Shown here: positions 1 to 9,319 of the stretch, piece by piece
Layout: the number at the start of each line of letters is the position of its first letter
Position numbering within the stretch: position 1 is the first letter of the stretch
Assembly: GCA_947589415.1 (NCBI GenBank)
Contig: CANQBP010000001.1
Coordinates: 1 to 64,000 of the forward strand
Direction: 5' to 3'
Length of the DNA: 64,000 nucleotides
From: an uncultured Clostridia bacterium
GTDB taxonomy: Bacteria; Bacillota; Clostridia; Oscillospirales; Acutalibacteraceae
The notes under the pieces: generated by a model
What the model was told of the DNA's origin: nothing
The model's input: only the letters and a program-made list of their open reading frames with translations
The model's database searches: none
Translations under genes and position numbers: made by a program

Positions 1-1590
1 AAGAACCGCAGAGGATTGCTCGCTGCCTGCGTATATCCTGCTGAGGAGGGTTTGGAGGTATTTACAAATACCCCTGCCGTAATAAAATCAAGAAAGACAA
101 CTATCGAGCTTCTTCTTTCCACACACCAAAAGAAATGTCTTTCATGCGTAAGAAATAATAATTGTGAGCTTCAGAAGCTCGCTCTTGAGTATGGCGTTGA
201 CGAGGATCGTTTTACGTCTGAAGATATGCATCATGAAATAGATGAACAGTCACCTTATATAATTCGTAATAATAATAAGTGCGTTCAGTGTATGCGTTGT
301 GTATCTGCCTGTAAGAATGTTCAGACCGTATCCGTTATCGGAGCGATTAAGAGAGGCTATAAGGTTCATGTCGGAAGTCCGTTCGATAAGAGCCTTAATG
401 ACTCTCCGTGCGTAGGCTGCGGTCAGTGTATTGTAAGCTGTCCCGTAGGCGCTTTGACGGAAAAGAGCGATGAGGATAGAGTATGGGATGCAATTCAGGA
501 TCCGGAGAAAGAGGTTATATTCTTTACTGCTCCTTCTATCAAGGCTACACTCGGCGAAAGTTTCGATATGCCTATCGGAACAAATGTTGAGGGCAAAATG
601 GCTGCTGCCGTACGCAGACTCGGTGAGGGCGTTAAAATATTCAACATGGATTTTACTGCCGACCTTACAATTCTTGAGGAAGCAAATGAGCTTATCGACA
701 GAATAAAGAACGGCGGAACTCTTCCGATGTTCACATCATGCTGTCCGGGTTGGGTAAAATTTGTTGAGCATTATTATCCCGATTTCATTCCGAACCTTTC
801 GACCTGCAAATCACCGCAGGCAATGTTCGGTGCGGTTCTGAAGGGCTATTATGCACAAAAGAACGGTATTGATCCCAATAAGCTGTTTGTTGTCAGCGTA
901 ATTCCCTGTACCGCTAAGAAGTTTGAGTGTACACGTCCCCAGCTCCGTTCGGGTGACGGTGATTATGATGATGTTGATGTTGCTCTTACAACAAGAGAAC
1001 TTGCAAGAATGATAAAACGTGCAGGAATACAGCTCCCCGATCTTGAGGACGAGGATTATGATGCACCGTTCAATAAGGCAACCGGCGGCGGAGCAATTTT
1101 CGGTACAACAGGCGGTGTGCTTGAAGCTGCACTCAGAACTGCCGCAAGAACTCTTGACGGTGACTTCAAGAAGGTAGACTTTGAAGAAGTAAGAGGACCG
1201 AAAGAGGTTCGTACCGTAACCTATGAAGTTGCAGGCATAAAAATCAATGTTGCCGTTACATCGGGACTCGGTAATGCACGTAAGCTGCTTGAAAAGATAA
1301 AGAACGGCGAAGCAGATTATCAAATGGTAGAGATTATGGCTTGTCCGGGCGGCTGTATTAACGGCGGCGGTCAGCCTCTCCAGAGTGATAGTGTACGCAA
1401 CTATGTTGACTATAAGTCACTTCGTGCAAAAGCACTCTACGACTATGATAAGAACTGCGAATACAGATGCAGTGACGAAAGTCCTGTTATAAAGATGGTT
1501 TATGACGAATTCTTTGAGGCACCGGGCAAGGAGAAAGCTCATAAGTATCTCCATACGTCCTATGTGGCAAGAGGAAGTAAGATGCAGTAA
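1..1590 (+). CDS. hydA: [FeFe]-hydrogenase catalytic subunit, 5' end cut by the window edge
   Basis: Catalytic subunit of an iron-only hydrogenase that reduces protons to H2 in the cytoplasm. The frame is open from base 1, so the gene starts upstream and its N-terminal 2Fe-2S region is largely missing. Visible in order: a His/Cys3 4Fe-4S site (HQKKCLSC..NNC), two ferredoxin-type clusters (CVQCMRCVSAC and CVGCGQCIVSCP), then the three H-cluster signatures TSCCPGW, PCTAKKFE and MACPGGCINGGGQP. This is the domain order of M3-type subunits, which in clostridia often belong to electron-bifurcating NADH/ferredoxin complexes with hydB and hydC upstream; that partner set is inferred because it lies outside the window. 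A strong terminator follows. hydG, needed to build the H-cluster, lies at 34 kb. Confidence 0.96.
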   Translation, partial: KNRRGLLAACVYPAEEGLEVFTNTPAVIKSRKTTIELLLSTHQKKCLSCVRNNNCELQKLALEYGVDEDRFTSEDMHHEIDEQSPYIIRNNNKCVQCMRCVSACKNVQTVSVIGAIKRGYKVHVGSPFDKSLNDSPCVGCGQCIVSCPVGALTEKSDEDRVWDAIQDPEKEVIFFTAPSIKATLGESFDMPIGTNVEGKMAAAVRRLGEGVKIFNMDFTADLTILEEANELIDRIKNGGTLPMFTSCCPGWVKFVEHYYPDFIPNLSTCKSPQAMFGAVLKGYYAQKNGIDPNKLFVVSVIPCTAKKFECTRPQLRSGDGDYDDVDVALTTRELARMIKRAGIQLPDLEDEDYDAPFNKATGGGAIFGTTGGVLEAALRTAARTLDGDFKKVDFEEVRGPKEVRTVTYEVAGIKINVAVTSGLGNARKLLEKIKNGEADYQMVEIMACPGGCINGGGQPLQSDSVRNYVDYKSLRAKALYDYDKNCEYRCSDESPVIKMVYDEFFEAPGKEKAHKYLHTSYVARGSKMQ

Positions 1591-1611
1591 TCATCTGTAT
1601 GTGTAAAATTA

Positions 1612-1648
1612 AGATCGGAAATTTCGTATGGAGTTTCCGATCTTTTTT
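1612..1648 (+). terminator. Rho-independent terminator after hydA
   Basis: Perfect 10-bp stem AGATCGGAAA/TTTCCGATCT (1612-1621 with 1634-1643) followed by a T run. Confidence 0.9.
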
Positions 1649-1803
1649 ATGAAAATTATGTCAAAATTTGCAAATTGTCGTAAAACGAAATTATTTTTGC
1701 TTAAAAGAAGTATAATGTATGCTCATATGTGGTACAATAGGAATGTATCGGTGTTTATTACCGAATACAAGGGATAAATTTATTTTTAAAGGAAGAAGTA
1801 TGT

Positions 1804-2121
1804 ATGAGTTTTGATGAGCAATATAAGGTTATAGAGGATAAGTTTATGGAAAATAATACTGCCGTAAGCAGGAATTATACCGCTCAGTTCCACATAACCG
1901 GAAAGGACGGAGGGGACATATTCTTTTCCTATATGAACGGACACAAGTTTATTGAGCCTGTACGACATAATGGTGCGGATATAAATATAACTATGACATC
2001 TGATACATTTGAGGAGTTTATGTCAGGCAGACTCGACGGCTTCAAGGCGTTTACAACAGGTAAAATAAAGGCTACGGGTAATGTTATGCTCGCACTCTCG
2101 ATTTATAACTCTCTCAGGTAA
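1804..2121 (+). CDS. SCP2 sterol-carrier-like domain protein
   Basis: A 105-aa single-domain protein resembling the SCP2 (sterol carrier protein 2) fold. The C-terminal segment GRLDGFKAFTTGKIKATGN followed by a short hydrophobic helix is the typical SCP2 ending, and the strand pattern before it fits. Stand-alone bacterial SCP2 proteins are thought to bind hydrophobic ligands; the ligand here is unknown. The start is the ATG at 1804, with an AAAGGAAG ribosome binding site just upstream. It stands alone between the hydA terminator and glgB, on the same strand as both. No signal peptide or membrane segment is seen, so it should be cytoplasmic. Confidence 0.75.
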   Translation: MSFDEQYKVIEDKFMENNTAVSRNYTAQFHITGKDGGDIFFSYMNGHKFIEPVRHNGADINITMTSDTFEEFMSGRLDGFKAFTTGKIKATGNVMLALSIYNSLR

Positions 2122-2220
2122 GCACATAAACAGACAAATGTTAGAATATGTCTAATGACAACGTAACGTTCATATTTTATAATATAAATGATGATGTTTT
2201 ATGCTCCGGGAGATGGTGAT

Positions 2221-4122
2221 ATGGCAGTTTTTACTATGGATAAATATTACAGCGGAACGTGCTGCGATGCATATAAATATTTTGGCGCACACCCGATTTC
2301 CGAAAACGACAGCGGTGTTGTCTTTAGAGTGTATGCACCGGCTGCGCAGGGAGTCGATGTTGTCGGAGAGTTTAACGGTTGGAACGGCGGATATCACCCT
2401 ATGAACCGTATTGACGGCGGTGTCTATGAGCTTTGTATTCCCGACGCAAGAGTTGGTCAGCTCTACAAATTCAGAGTGTATCAGCAGGGCGGAACGGTTG
2501 TCGATAAGTCTGACCCCTATGCTTTTTATAGTGAGCTTAGACCTAATACTGCTTCTATAATAACAAGAATATCACCGGAAAAAATATTCCATGATGAAAA
2601 ATGGATGAAAAACCGTTCAAAGTGCTATGATAAGCCCCTCAATATATATGAGATGCACATGGGTTCATGGAAAAAACCGCAGAATAAGAGCGAGGCAGAC
2701 GGCAGTGCGCAGTGGTTTTCCTATGATGAAACTTCAGATGAGCTTATAAAGTATGTAAAGGAAAATAATTTTACGCATATCGAGGTCATGCCGCTTGCCG
2801 AGTATCCCTTTGACGGTTCTTGGGGATATCAGGCATCGCAGTATTTCAGCGCTACATCAAGATACGGAACTCCCGAACAGCTTATGAGGTTTGTGGATAA
2901 GTGCCATGTTGCCGGGATAGGTGTGATAATTGATTTTGCATTTGTCCATTTTGTAAAGGATAATTATTCGCTTGCAAAGTTTGACGGAACGTATCTTTAT
3001 GAATATCCGCCGTCAGATGTGAACCAAAGTGAATGGGGTACATATAATTTTAATGTTTCAAGAGGAGAGGTTCAGAGCTTCCTTATATCTTGTGCCGCTT
3101 TCTGGCTTGATACATACCATTTTGACGGCATACGTATGGATGCCATAAATAACGGAATTTATTGGATGGGAAACAGGGACAGAGGAGTTAATGAACGTTC
3201 GGTTGAATTTTTTAAGAAGATGAATTCAATCCTTGACAGTAAATTCCATAACATAATGCTTATAGCGGAAGATTCTTCGGATTATCCCGGAGTTACCAAG
3301 CCCGTGGATAAGGGCGGACTCGGTTTTGACTATAAGTGGGATATGGGTTGGATGAATGATACTCTTGAGTATTTGAAAATAGATCCGCTTTTCAGAAAGG
3401 GCAGCCATAACAAGATAAATTGGTCTATGGCATATTTCTATTATGAAAGGTTTATACTCCCGCTTTCGCATGATGAGGTCGTACATGGAAAAGCGACCGT
3501 TGTTCAGAAAATGTGGGGCGGCGATTACGCAAATAAGTTTGCGCAGGTAAGAACGCTGTATGCTTATATGTTCACGCACCCCGGCAAGAAACTCAATTTC
3601 ATGGGAAATGAGCTTGCAATGTTTAGGGAATGGGACGAAACTAAAGAGCTTGATTGGTTTCTTATAAATGATTATGAGATGCACCGTTGTTTTCATCGCT
3701 TTTTTAAAGAGCTTGGTGCCTTGACGACACAAAATCCCGCTTTCTATGAAAAGGATTACGAAGAGGACGGCTTTTTGTGGATTGATGCAGATGACGGAGA
3801 TAACAATGTATATTCATATTATCGTATGACAGACGGGCAGAAATATGTCATTGTATGTAATATGTCACCCGTTTGCCGTGAAAGTTATCGTATAGGTCTA
3901 AAGGACGCCTGCACATTGACGGAAGTCCTTAATACCGATTTTGAAATTTACGGCGGTAAGGGAATAACGAACGCTTACCCTGTAAAGTCCGAGGCGGTTC
4001 AGAATAAACAATGGGCTAATTCGGCGCAAATTCGTTTGGCTCCGTTCGGAACTTGTATTTTTGAAGTAAAGGAAGAACCGAAACCGAAAAAAACGAATGC
4101 AAAAAAGATTACAACTCTATAA
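2221..4122 (+). CDS. glgB: 1,4-alpha-glucan branching enzyme
   Basis: GH13 enzyme that introduces alpha-1,6 branches into glycogen. An N-terminal CBM48-like domain (VVGEFNGWN, YKFRV) precedes the GH13 barrel. The catalytic aspartate lies in FDGIRMDAI, the acid in IAEDSSDYPG, and the third carboxylate region in LPLSHDEVVHGK. Region I reads IIDFAFVHF, where branching enzymes usually have a Pro/Gly-rich DWVPxHF-like segment, so substrate contacts may differ. I place the start at the ATG at 2221 because GGGAG lies 9 nt ahead; an in-frame ATG at 2188 has no ribosome binding site. The tail (PKPKKTNAKK) is basic. No other glycogen genes are in view. A long perfect terminator follows. Confidence 0.93.
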   Translation: MAVFTMDKYYSGTCCDAYKYFGAHPISENDSGVVFRVYAPAAQGVDVVGEFNGWNGGYHPMNRIDGGVYELCIPDARVGQLYKFRVYQQGGTVVDKSDPYAFYSELRPNTASIITRISPEKIFHDEKWMKNRSKCYDKPLNIYEMHMGSWKKPQNKSEADGSAQWFSYDETSDELIKYVKENNFTHIEVMPLAEYPFDGSWGYQASQYFSATSRYGTPEQLMRFVDKCHVAGIGVIIDFAFVHFVKDNYSLAKFDGTYLYEYPPSDVNQSEWGTYNFNVSRGEVQSFLISCAAFWLDTYHFDGIRMDAINNGIYWMGNRDRGVNERSVEFFKKMNSILDSKFHNIMLIAEDSSDYPGVTKPVDKGGLGFDYKWDMGWMNDTLEYLKIDPLFRKGSHNKINWSMAYFYYERFILPLSHDEVVHGKATVVQKMWGGDYANKFAQVRTLYAYMFTHPGKKLNFMGNELAMFREWDETKELDWFLINDYEMHRCFHRFFKELGALTTQNPAFYEKDYEEDGFLWIDADDGDNNVYSYYRMTDGQKYVIVCNMSPVCRESYRIGLKDACTLTEVLNTDFEIYGGKGITNAYPVKSEAVQNKQWANSAQIRLAPFGTCIFEVKEEPKPKKTNAKKITTL

Positions 4123-4142
4123 TCGTATGATACTCCTTAATG

Positions 4143-4184
4143 TAGACCGGCAGCACAAGTTTTCTTGTGCTGCCGGTCTATTTT
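4143..4184. terminator. Bidirectional terminator between glgB and the DUF4363 gene
   Basis: Perfect 17-bp inverted repeat (4143-4159 with 4164-4180), tetraloop TTTT, T-rich downstream flank. It separates convergent genes. Confidence 0.9.
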
Positions 4185-4284
4185 AGCATAATTCAATCGG
4201 TCTGTAATGAATACGGCAACATTTTACGGATAACGCACAATATACGATTGAAAAATCACGTATTCTTTGACAACATATATCACC

Positions 4285-4665
4285 CTATAAAATATTATTT
4301 ATTGTAGGATATTCGAGATCGTAAAAGTGCTTTATCAATATTTCGGTTTTTCGGCATTCTAATGAAAATGCTTTCAGCTCACCAAATTCTATATAGGTAT
4401 TTGCGCTGTTGAGTGACTCTTCTATCTGGTCAAGTCTGCCGTGGGAAACGAATACAAGCATTGCCTCCATTTTGCTCTCCCACTCATTGAGGGCGGATCG
4501 GATTTGCTTTTTTGCATTTTCGGAGTCACCGCTGACAGCATAATTTTCGGCAGATTCTATCTTGCCCGATACCGACTTTGATGTTGAGGTATTTATTATA
4601 AATCCGGAGATAATTATTGTAACCGTAATTATAAGAATAACCAACGCAATATATATTCTATGCAC
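4285..4665 (-). CDS. DUF4363 family membrane-anchored protein
   Basis: A 126-aa protein with one N-terminal membrane helix (residues ~5-26, rich in I/V/T) and a soluble, mostly helical extracytoplasmic part. The layout and the segment LNEWESKMEAMLVFVSHGRLDQIEESL match the DUF4363 family of spore formers, whose function is not established. The GTG start at 4665 overlaps the end of the DUF421 gene by 8 nt, and its AAGGAGGG ribosome binding site lies inside that gene. The two genes therefore form a translationally coupled pair, and the proteins probably act together in the membrane. Confidence 0.75.
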   Translation of the reverse strand: MHRIYIALVILIITVTIIISGFIINTSTSKSVSGKIESAENYAVSGDSENAKKQIRSALNEWESKMEAMLVFVSHGRLDQIEESLNSANTYIEFGELKAFSLECRKTEILIKHFYDLEYPTINNIL

Positions 4666-5341
4666 ACTTATTTCCCTCCTTTTTTATAATATTATATTTT
4701 TTCGTTTTATCGGCAGTCATAATAAAAATATCACTTATTTTAAGTTTTTCGAGTTCAAGTATCTTGTGCAGCCATTCCTCACTCAATCCGCAAAATTCAA
4801 GAGATGACTGAGCAATTTCGCCGTCACTTATGACAACCGCCTGCATATGATTGTCCTTTGCCTGTACTCCGAGCTGACCCGCTGTTACCGTATCACTTGC
4901 CGATTTTTTCAGCACACTCATTTTACCGTTGGTTTCGATTATCGCAAATGCTACATCTTTTATATCAAATACATCTTTTTGACGCAGTTCCTCAAAAAGT
5001 TCCTCGATACTCATACGCAGTTCCGTCATAGCCTTTTGATCTACCCTCCCGTCATTTATTATGATAACGGGTTTTCCGCAAATCGCCCTTCTTATTGATG
5101 AATTTTTAAGCATAAGCAGAGATATCAGTATTTCACATACAACAAGTATCAATATAGGAATTATTCCGCTCAACATAGATTGATCGGTATCCTGCATCGG
5201 TATGGAGGCAATATCAGACATAAGTAATGTAACAACAAGTTCACTTGTTTGCAGCTCACTTATTTGCCGTTTTCCCATTATCCGTACGGTTATGATGATT
5301 ATAATATACAAAAGTACTGTTCTTATAGCGGATATGATCAT
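4658..5341 (-). CDS. DUF421 (YetF-like) membrane protein
   Basis: A 227-aa protein with three predicted N-terminal membrane helices (residues ~1-20, 35-50, 58-80) and the conserved cytoplasmic DUF421/YetF domain, including GKPVIIINDGRVD, MSIEELFEELRQKDVFDIKDV and an AIIETNGKMSVLKK-like strand. DUF421 proteins of Bacillus and Clostridium are linked by earlier work to the spore inner membrane and heat resistance, for example the 2Duf protein in spoVA-type operons. Here the gene is divergent from a germinant receptor operon with only ~120 bp between, which supports a spore role by context. An AAAGGAAA ribosome binding site precedes the ATG at 5341. Confidence 0.85.
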   Translation of the reverse strand: MIISAIRTVLLYIIIIITVRIMGKRQISELQTSELVVTLLMSDIASIPMQDTDQSMLSGIIPILILVVCEILISLLMLKNSSIRRAICGKPVIIINDGRVDQKAMTELRMSIEELFEELRQKDVFDIKDVAFAIIETNGKMSVLKKSASDTVTAGQLGVQAKDNHMQAVVISDGEIAQSSLEFCGLSEEWLHKILELEKLKISDIFIMTADKTKKYNIIKKEGNKCA

Positions 5342-5464
5342 TTTTTTGTTTCCTTTCGCTGGTTCTTTAATTTATTTTGGACGTTTTAGGACGAAATATT
5401 CATATAAAATGTATAAACAGGTCATTCCCGTGGAAAATTAAAATCAAAACGGGGGTATGAAATT

Positions 5465-7012
5465 TTGTATGAATTTATTAAATCTATAAAGGAAACTTAT
5501 ATGCCTAAATCCGATTCGGATAATAAAAAGGAGGAGATAAAAACATTTTTTTATCCTCAGCTTCAAACCAATTTGGATTTTATAAGGGACAGCTTTAATA
5601 ACAGTGCTGACCTGACTATTCACGAGATGAAACTCAAGGGTATAGACGGGGCTGTTATATCCATAGATAATCTTACCGACAAGGAAGTACTCGGTGAAAG
5701 CGTTATAAAGCCTTTGCTTTCACATGACTTTTCCGGTGATGCGAAAAAGGATATAGATGATATTAAGAATAAAATGCTTTGTACCGATGATGTAAAAAAT
5801 ATAACAACGTTTGAAGAACTTTTTAAGGTAATAATGTCCGGCTTTGCCGTTATTGCACTCGACGGCTGCAATATTATGATTTCAATAGGAATACAGGGGT
5901 TCAAATCAAGGGGAATTTCAGAGCCGGAATCCGATGTTGTTCAAAGAGGTTCAAAAGAGGGTTTTGTTGAGCCTATAAGAACAAATATGGCACTTCTCAG
6001 GAGGAGAATGAAAAATCCTAAATTATATTTTGAGGTGATGACACTCGGTAATTTGACCAAGACGGAAATCTGCCTTTGCTATTTGAGGGATATAGCATCA
6101 CCGGATATTGTGACAGAACTTAAAAAAAGACTTCGGAAAATTGATATAGATACCGTGCTTGCTGCGGGATATATCGTACCGTATTTGGAGGATAAAAAAG
6201 GGGTATCGCTTTTCAGTACGGTAGGAATAACCGAGCGTTCGGACACCGTGTGCGGAAAGTTGGCGGAGGGGAGAATTGCCATATTGATAGACGGCGTACC
6301 GTCTGCACTTATAGTGCCGTATTTATTTGTGGAAAATTTTCAGACGCTTGACGATTATTCCAATAAACCGTATTTTGCTACATTCACAAGACGTCTGAAA
6401 TATGCGGCGTTTTTTATTGCAATGATGCTGCCGGGTATTTTCGTTGCTTTAGGAACATTTAATCCGGAAATGTTTCCGACTCTTATGTTGAATAAGATAG
6501 CAGGGTCAATAGGGGCAACTCCGCTGTCGCTTATGTCGGAAACCGTACTTTTACAGTTTGTATATGAAATAATGAGGGAATCGGGTTTGAGAATGCCGCA
6601 GCCGCTCGGATATGCTGTAAGTATAGTAGGAGGTCTTGTAATAGGTGATACGGCAATAAGTGCGGGGCTCATAGGTGCGCCAACACTTATGGTAGTTGCT
6701 GTTGCGATAATATGCTCATATATTATCCCGAATTTGTATGCACCCGTTGCGATACTAAGACTTGTATTTACGATTGCGGGAGGAATTTGGGGCATATGGG
6801 GAATAGCTGCCCTGTTTTGCTTTGTGTTTATAAATATATGCAGTAAATCCACATTCGGAATACCGTATACAGCTCCCCTTACGCCGATAGGAAAAGGTGC
6901 TTTGAGGGATGTATTTATAAGAGCTGATTGGAAAACGCTGTCAGATAAATCGGCAAAGGTACAAAATATGCCGGGATCTCATGTTGGCGGAGGTGCTTTG
7001 TATGAACAGTGA
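5465..7012 (+). CDS. GerA-type spore germination receptor A subunit
   Basis: A 515-aa GerAA/GerKA family protein, the A subunit of a nutrient germinant receptor in the spore inner membrane. The N-terminal ~290 residues form the soluble GerA domain (LTIHEMKLKGIDGAVISID, AILIDGVPSALIVPYLFVE), followed by a membrane bundle (~310-470) with the conserved PQPLGYAVSIVGGLVIGDTA region. The only well-placed start is TTG at 5465, with GGGGG 9 nt upstream; the ATG at 5457 is in another frame. A GTATA box at 5411 with a GGAAAATTA-like element about 16 nt downstream could be a forespore sigma promoter, but the match is weak. The gene overlaps the next by 11 nt. Confidence 0.93.
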   Translation: MYEFIKSIKETYMPKSDSDNKKEEIKTFFYPQLQTNLDFIRDSFNNSADLTIHEMKLKGIDGAVISIDNLTDKEVLGESVIKPLLSHDFSGDAKKDIDDIKNKMLCTDDVKNITTFEELFKVIMSGFAVIALDGCNIMISIGIQGFKSRGISEPESDVVQRGSKEGFVEPIRTNMALLRRRMKNPKLYFEVMTLGNLTKTEICLCYLRDIASPDIVTELKKRLRKIDIDTVLAAGYIVPYLEDKKGVSLFSTVGITERSDTVCGKLAEGRIAILIDGVPSALIVPYLFVENFQTLDDYSNKPYFATFTRRLKYAAFFIAMMLPGIFVALGTFNPEMFPTLMLNKIAGSIGATPLSLMSETVLLQFVYEIMRESGLRMPQPLGYAVSIVGGLVIGDTAISAGLIGAPTLMVVAVAIICSYIIPNLYAPVAILRLVFTIAGGIWGIWGIAALFCFVFINICSKSTFGIPYTAPLTPIGKGALRDVFIRADWKTLSDKSAKVQNMPGSHVGGGALYEQ

Positions 7013-9089
7013 AAAAATAATAACTTCGGGTCAACTGTTTGTATTGCTGTTTATATGCAAAGTTTCAAATATACTCCTTTTCCCGGAAGCATTTTCCGGT
7101 AGGGGGGCAGTATGGGAGTTGTTTTTTCCTTTTATAATTTTTACGTTATGTTCATTTCTTCTGCTTATACCGATAATAAAATATCGTAATTATACAATCA
7201 ATAATGAAAATATGCAGAATGATAAATTTATGAAATACGGCGGCTTGCTCTATATATTATATTTTATATATTTGGCGGTTTACCATCTGTTTTGCCTCAA
7301 CAGTTTTATAGGAGAACTGTCGGGGACAGGTATAGAAAAATACAGTATTATATTCTTTATACTTGCAGTTTCCGTTTACGCAGCTTATAAAGGACTTGAG
7401 GCATCTGCAAGATTTTCCGCCGTTGCATTAGCAGGTATCGTAATATCCGCTTTGCTTATGATATTTTTCCTTGCTCCCTCCTTTGATACCGAAAACCTTA
7501 TGCCAATCGGCAGCATGAGTGCAGACTCCGTGTACGGCAACATACTTTTTATTCTGTCACAAACAGAAGAAACAGCAATACTTTTTGTATTGTGCCGTAC
7601 TGCAAAGGGAAAATTCGTTAAAACGTCAATCATGTGGAATGTATTTACCTATATATTTCTTGGCACAATGCTGATTTTGGTTTGCGGAACACTCGGAGTA
7701 TATTTGAAAGATATACCGTTTCCGTTTTACCGCAGCATAGACGGTTCGGGTGATTTGCAGAGGTTTAACCCGTTTTTTATAGGTACGTCAGCGGCATCGT
7801 TCTGTTGTCTGCTATCCTCGGAGCTTTATATAATATTACGTCTTATACGAAATTTCAGTACGGACAAAAAAACGGTAAATTTCGCATATTTGCCGATAGT
7901 TGCCGTCATATATTGTGCAGCGGTATTTCTTTTCAATAATAATTATATTGTTAATATAATATTCGATAGGAAAATAACATCTGTTTTGGCGGTTATATTT
8001 TCGTTTATAATACCTCTCGGTGCAGCAGTTTTGTATAAAGTGAAATCGTCTAAGGCTGTAAAAAGAGTTTTGCGTACCGCATCTCTTATTGTATGTATAT
8101 CTCTTATAATACCGCTTTTGTGCGGGTGCGGAGCAGCACAACTTAACCAAAGACTTATTGTTCAGGGTATAGGTATAGATAAAAACGGAGGTAATTATAC
8201 TTTGACCTGTATTGTGCTTGATACCGAAGCGGAAGAAGAAAACTCTGCCGAAATTTTATATGCCGAGGGTGAAAATGTACGGAAAGCCGTCGAAAACCTT
8301 GAAAATCAAAAAGGACGTTCGGTACTTTTGAGTCAATGCCTTTTTATAATGATAAATCCCGCTGCCGCAGATAATATTGAGAGCAGTCTTTCGTATTTTA
8401 AGCACAATAATGATATAATGAAAACGGCAAATATTATTGTTGCCGATAATTCGAGGGAAACAATAGACAATGCGGTAAAAAAACTCGAATATACCTCGGA
8501 AAATATCAATTTGTTGTATGACAGCAGTGCGGTAGACCAATCATCTGTTCATTTTTCGATTTTTGATTATGTATCATGTATCAACGATAAATACAGTGAT
8601 ATGCTTATACCGTATATAGAAACGGATAATGAATTAAGACTTATAAAAACAAACGGAAGTTATCTTGTAAGAAGTGATATGAAAATTGCCGAAAGACTGA
8701 ATGCGGACGTTACTGACGGTATTCTTATGTTAAGTGAGAAAGCTGACGGATTAAAGGTAGATATATCAGATGATACAATAAGCTACGGCGTACGTTCATG
8801 CAAAGTACAGACCGATGCCGTCATTAAAAATGATAAATTAAAAGTTAATTTTAATGCAGATATTGAGCTTAACTCAAAATATAAAAAAGAGGAATACGAT
8901 AAAATATATGACGATATCATGTATAAACTCAATTCGGCGGTGCAATCAGGTATTCTTAAATGCGGGTGTGATGTCATATCTCTCTATAAATATATAAGCA
9001 CGGCTTATCCGAAAGAAAATATAAGTGCAAATGAATGGCATTACCTTTTGCAGTCATGCAAATGCAGTATAAATCTTAACATTAAGTAA
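7002..9089 (+). CDS. Fused GerB permease-GerC lipoprotein germinant receptor subunit
   Basis: One 695-aa polypeptide that joins two normally separate receptor subunits. Residues 1 to ~350 are a GerB-type permease of the amino acid-polyamine-organocation class with about ten membrane helices. A further hydrophobic segment then ends in the lipobox-like LLCGC (lipidation candidate Cys376), followed by a Ger(x)C domain beginning RLIVQGIGIDK and running to the end with the three-domain GerC pattern. No stop, frameshift or internal ribosome binding site is seen at the junction. The ATG at 7002 is chosen over 6981 because GGAGG lies 8 nt ahead; it overlaps the A-subunit gene. Signal peptidase II might cleave internally and release a normal GerC lipoprotein; that is inference. 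Confidence 0.88.
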   Translation: MNSEKIITSGQLFVLLFICKVSNILLFPEAFSGRGAVWELFFPFIIFTLCSFLLLIPIIKYRNYTINNENMQNDKFMKYGGLLYILYFIYLAVYHLFCLNSFIGELSGTGIEKYSIIFFILAVSVYAAYKGLEASARFSAVALAGIVISALLMIFFLAPSFDTENLMPIGSMSADSVYGNILFILSQTEETAILFVLCRTAKGKFVKTSIMWNVFTYIFLGTMLILVCGTLGVYLKDIPFPFYRSIDGSGDLQRFNPFFIGTSAASFCCLLSSELYIILRLIRNFSTDKKTVNFAYLPIVAVIYCAAVFLFNNNYIVNIIFDRKITSVLAVIFSFIIPLGAAVLYKVKSSKAVKRVLRTASLIVCISLIIPLLCGCGAAQLNQRLIVQGIGIDKNGGNYTLTCIVLDTEAEEENSAEILYAEGENVRKAVENLENQKGRSVLLSQCLFIMINPAAADNIESSLSYFKHNNDIMKTANIIVADNSRETIDNAVKKLEYTSENINLLYDSSAVDQSSVHFSIFDYVSCINDKYSDMLIPYIETDNELRLIKTNGSYLVRSDMKIAERLNADVTDGILMLSEKADGLKVDISDDTISYGVRSCKVQTDAVIKNDKLKVNFNADIELNSKYKKEEYDKIYDDIMYKLNSAVQSGILKCGCDVISLYKYISTAYPKENISANEWHYLLQSCKCSINLNIK

Positions 9090-9108
9090 TTGAATTACAC
9101 GCAATCAA

Positions 9109-9150
9109 ATAATCGGGGCATTATCTTTGACTCAGCCCCGATTATTTTTT
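9109..9150 (+). terminator. Terminator after the germinant receptor operon
   Basis: Stem ATAATCGGGG/CCCCGATTAT (9109-9118 with 9136-9145) followed by TTTTT. Confidence 0.88.
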
Positions 9151-9319
9151 ACTTGGTTATATTTACTAAATATTTTATTTTGCTTGAAAATATGAGGAAA
9201 TATGATTATAATATAATGCAATATTACTTGTTTACGATTATACATAATAAAAAGCTGCGGTTGACGTTTGCTCTTTTGTAAATTTAGGACAGGTAATAAA
9301 TAGTGAGGAGGATTATAAA

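Noticed and set aside
5400-5464. Firm SigF/SigG promoter call for the ger operon
   Set aside because: GTATA is present, but the -10 element matches poorly, so it is mentioned only within the gene entry.
9090-9281. 63-codon frame after the ger operon
   Set aside because: Runs through the terminator hairpin at 9109-9150, has no ribosome binding site and a composition like translated intergenic DNA.
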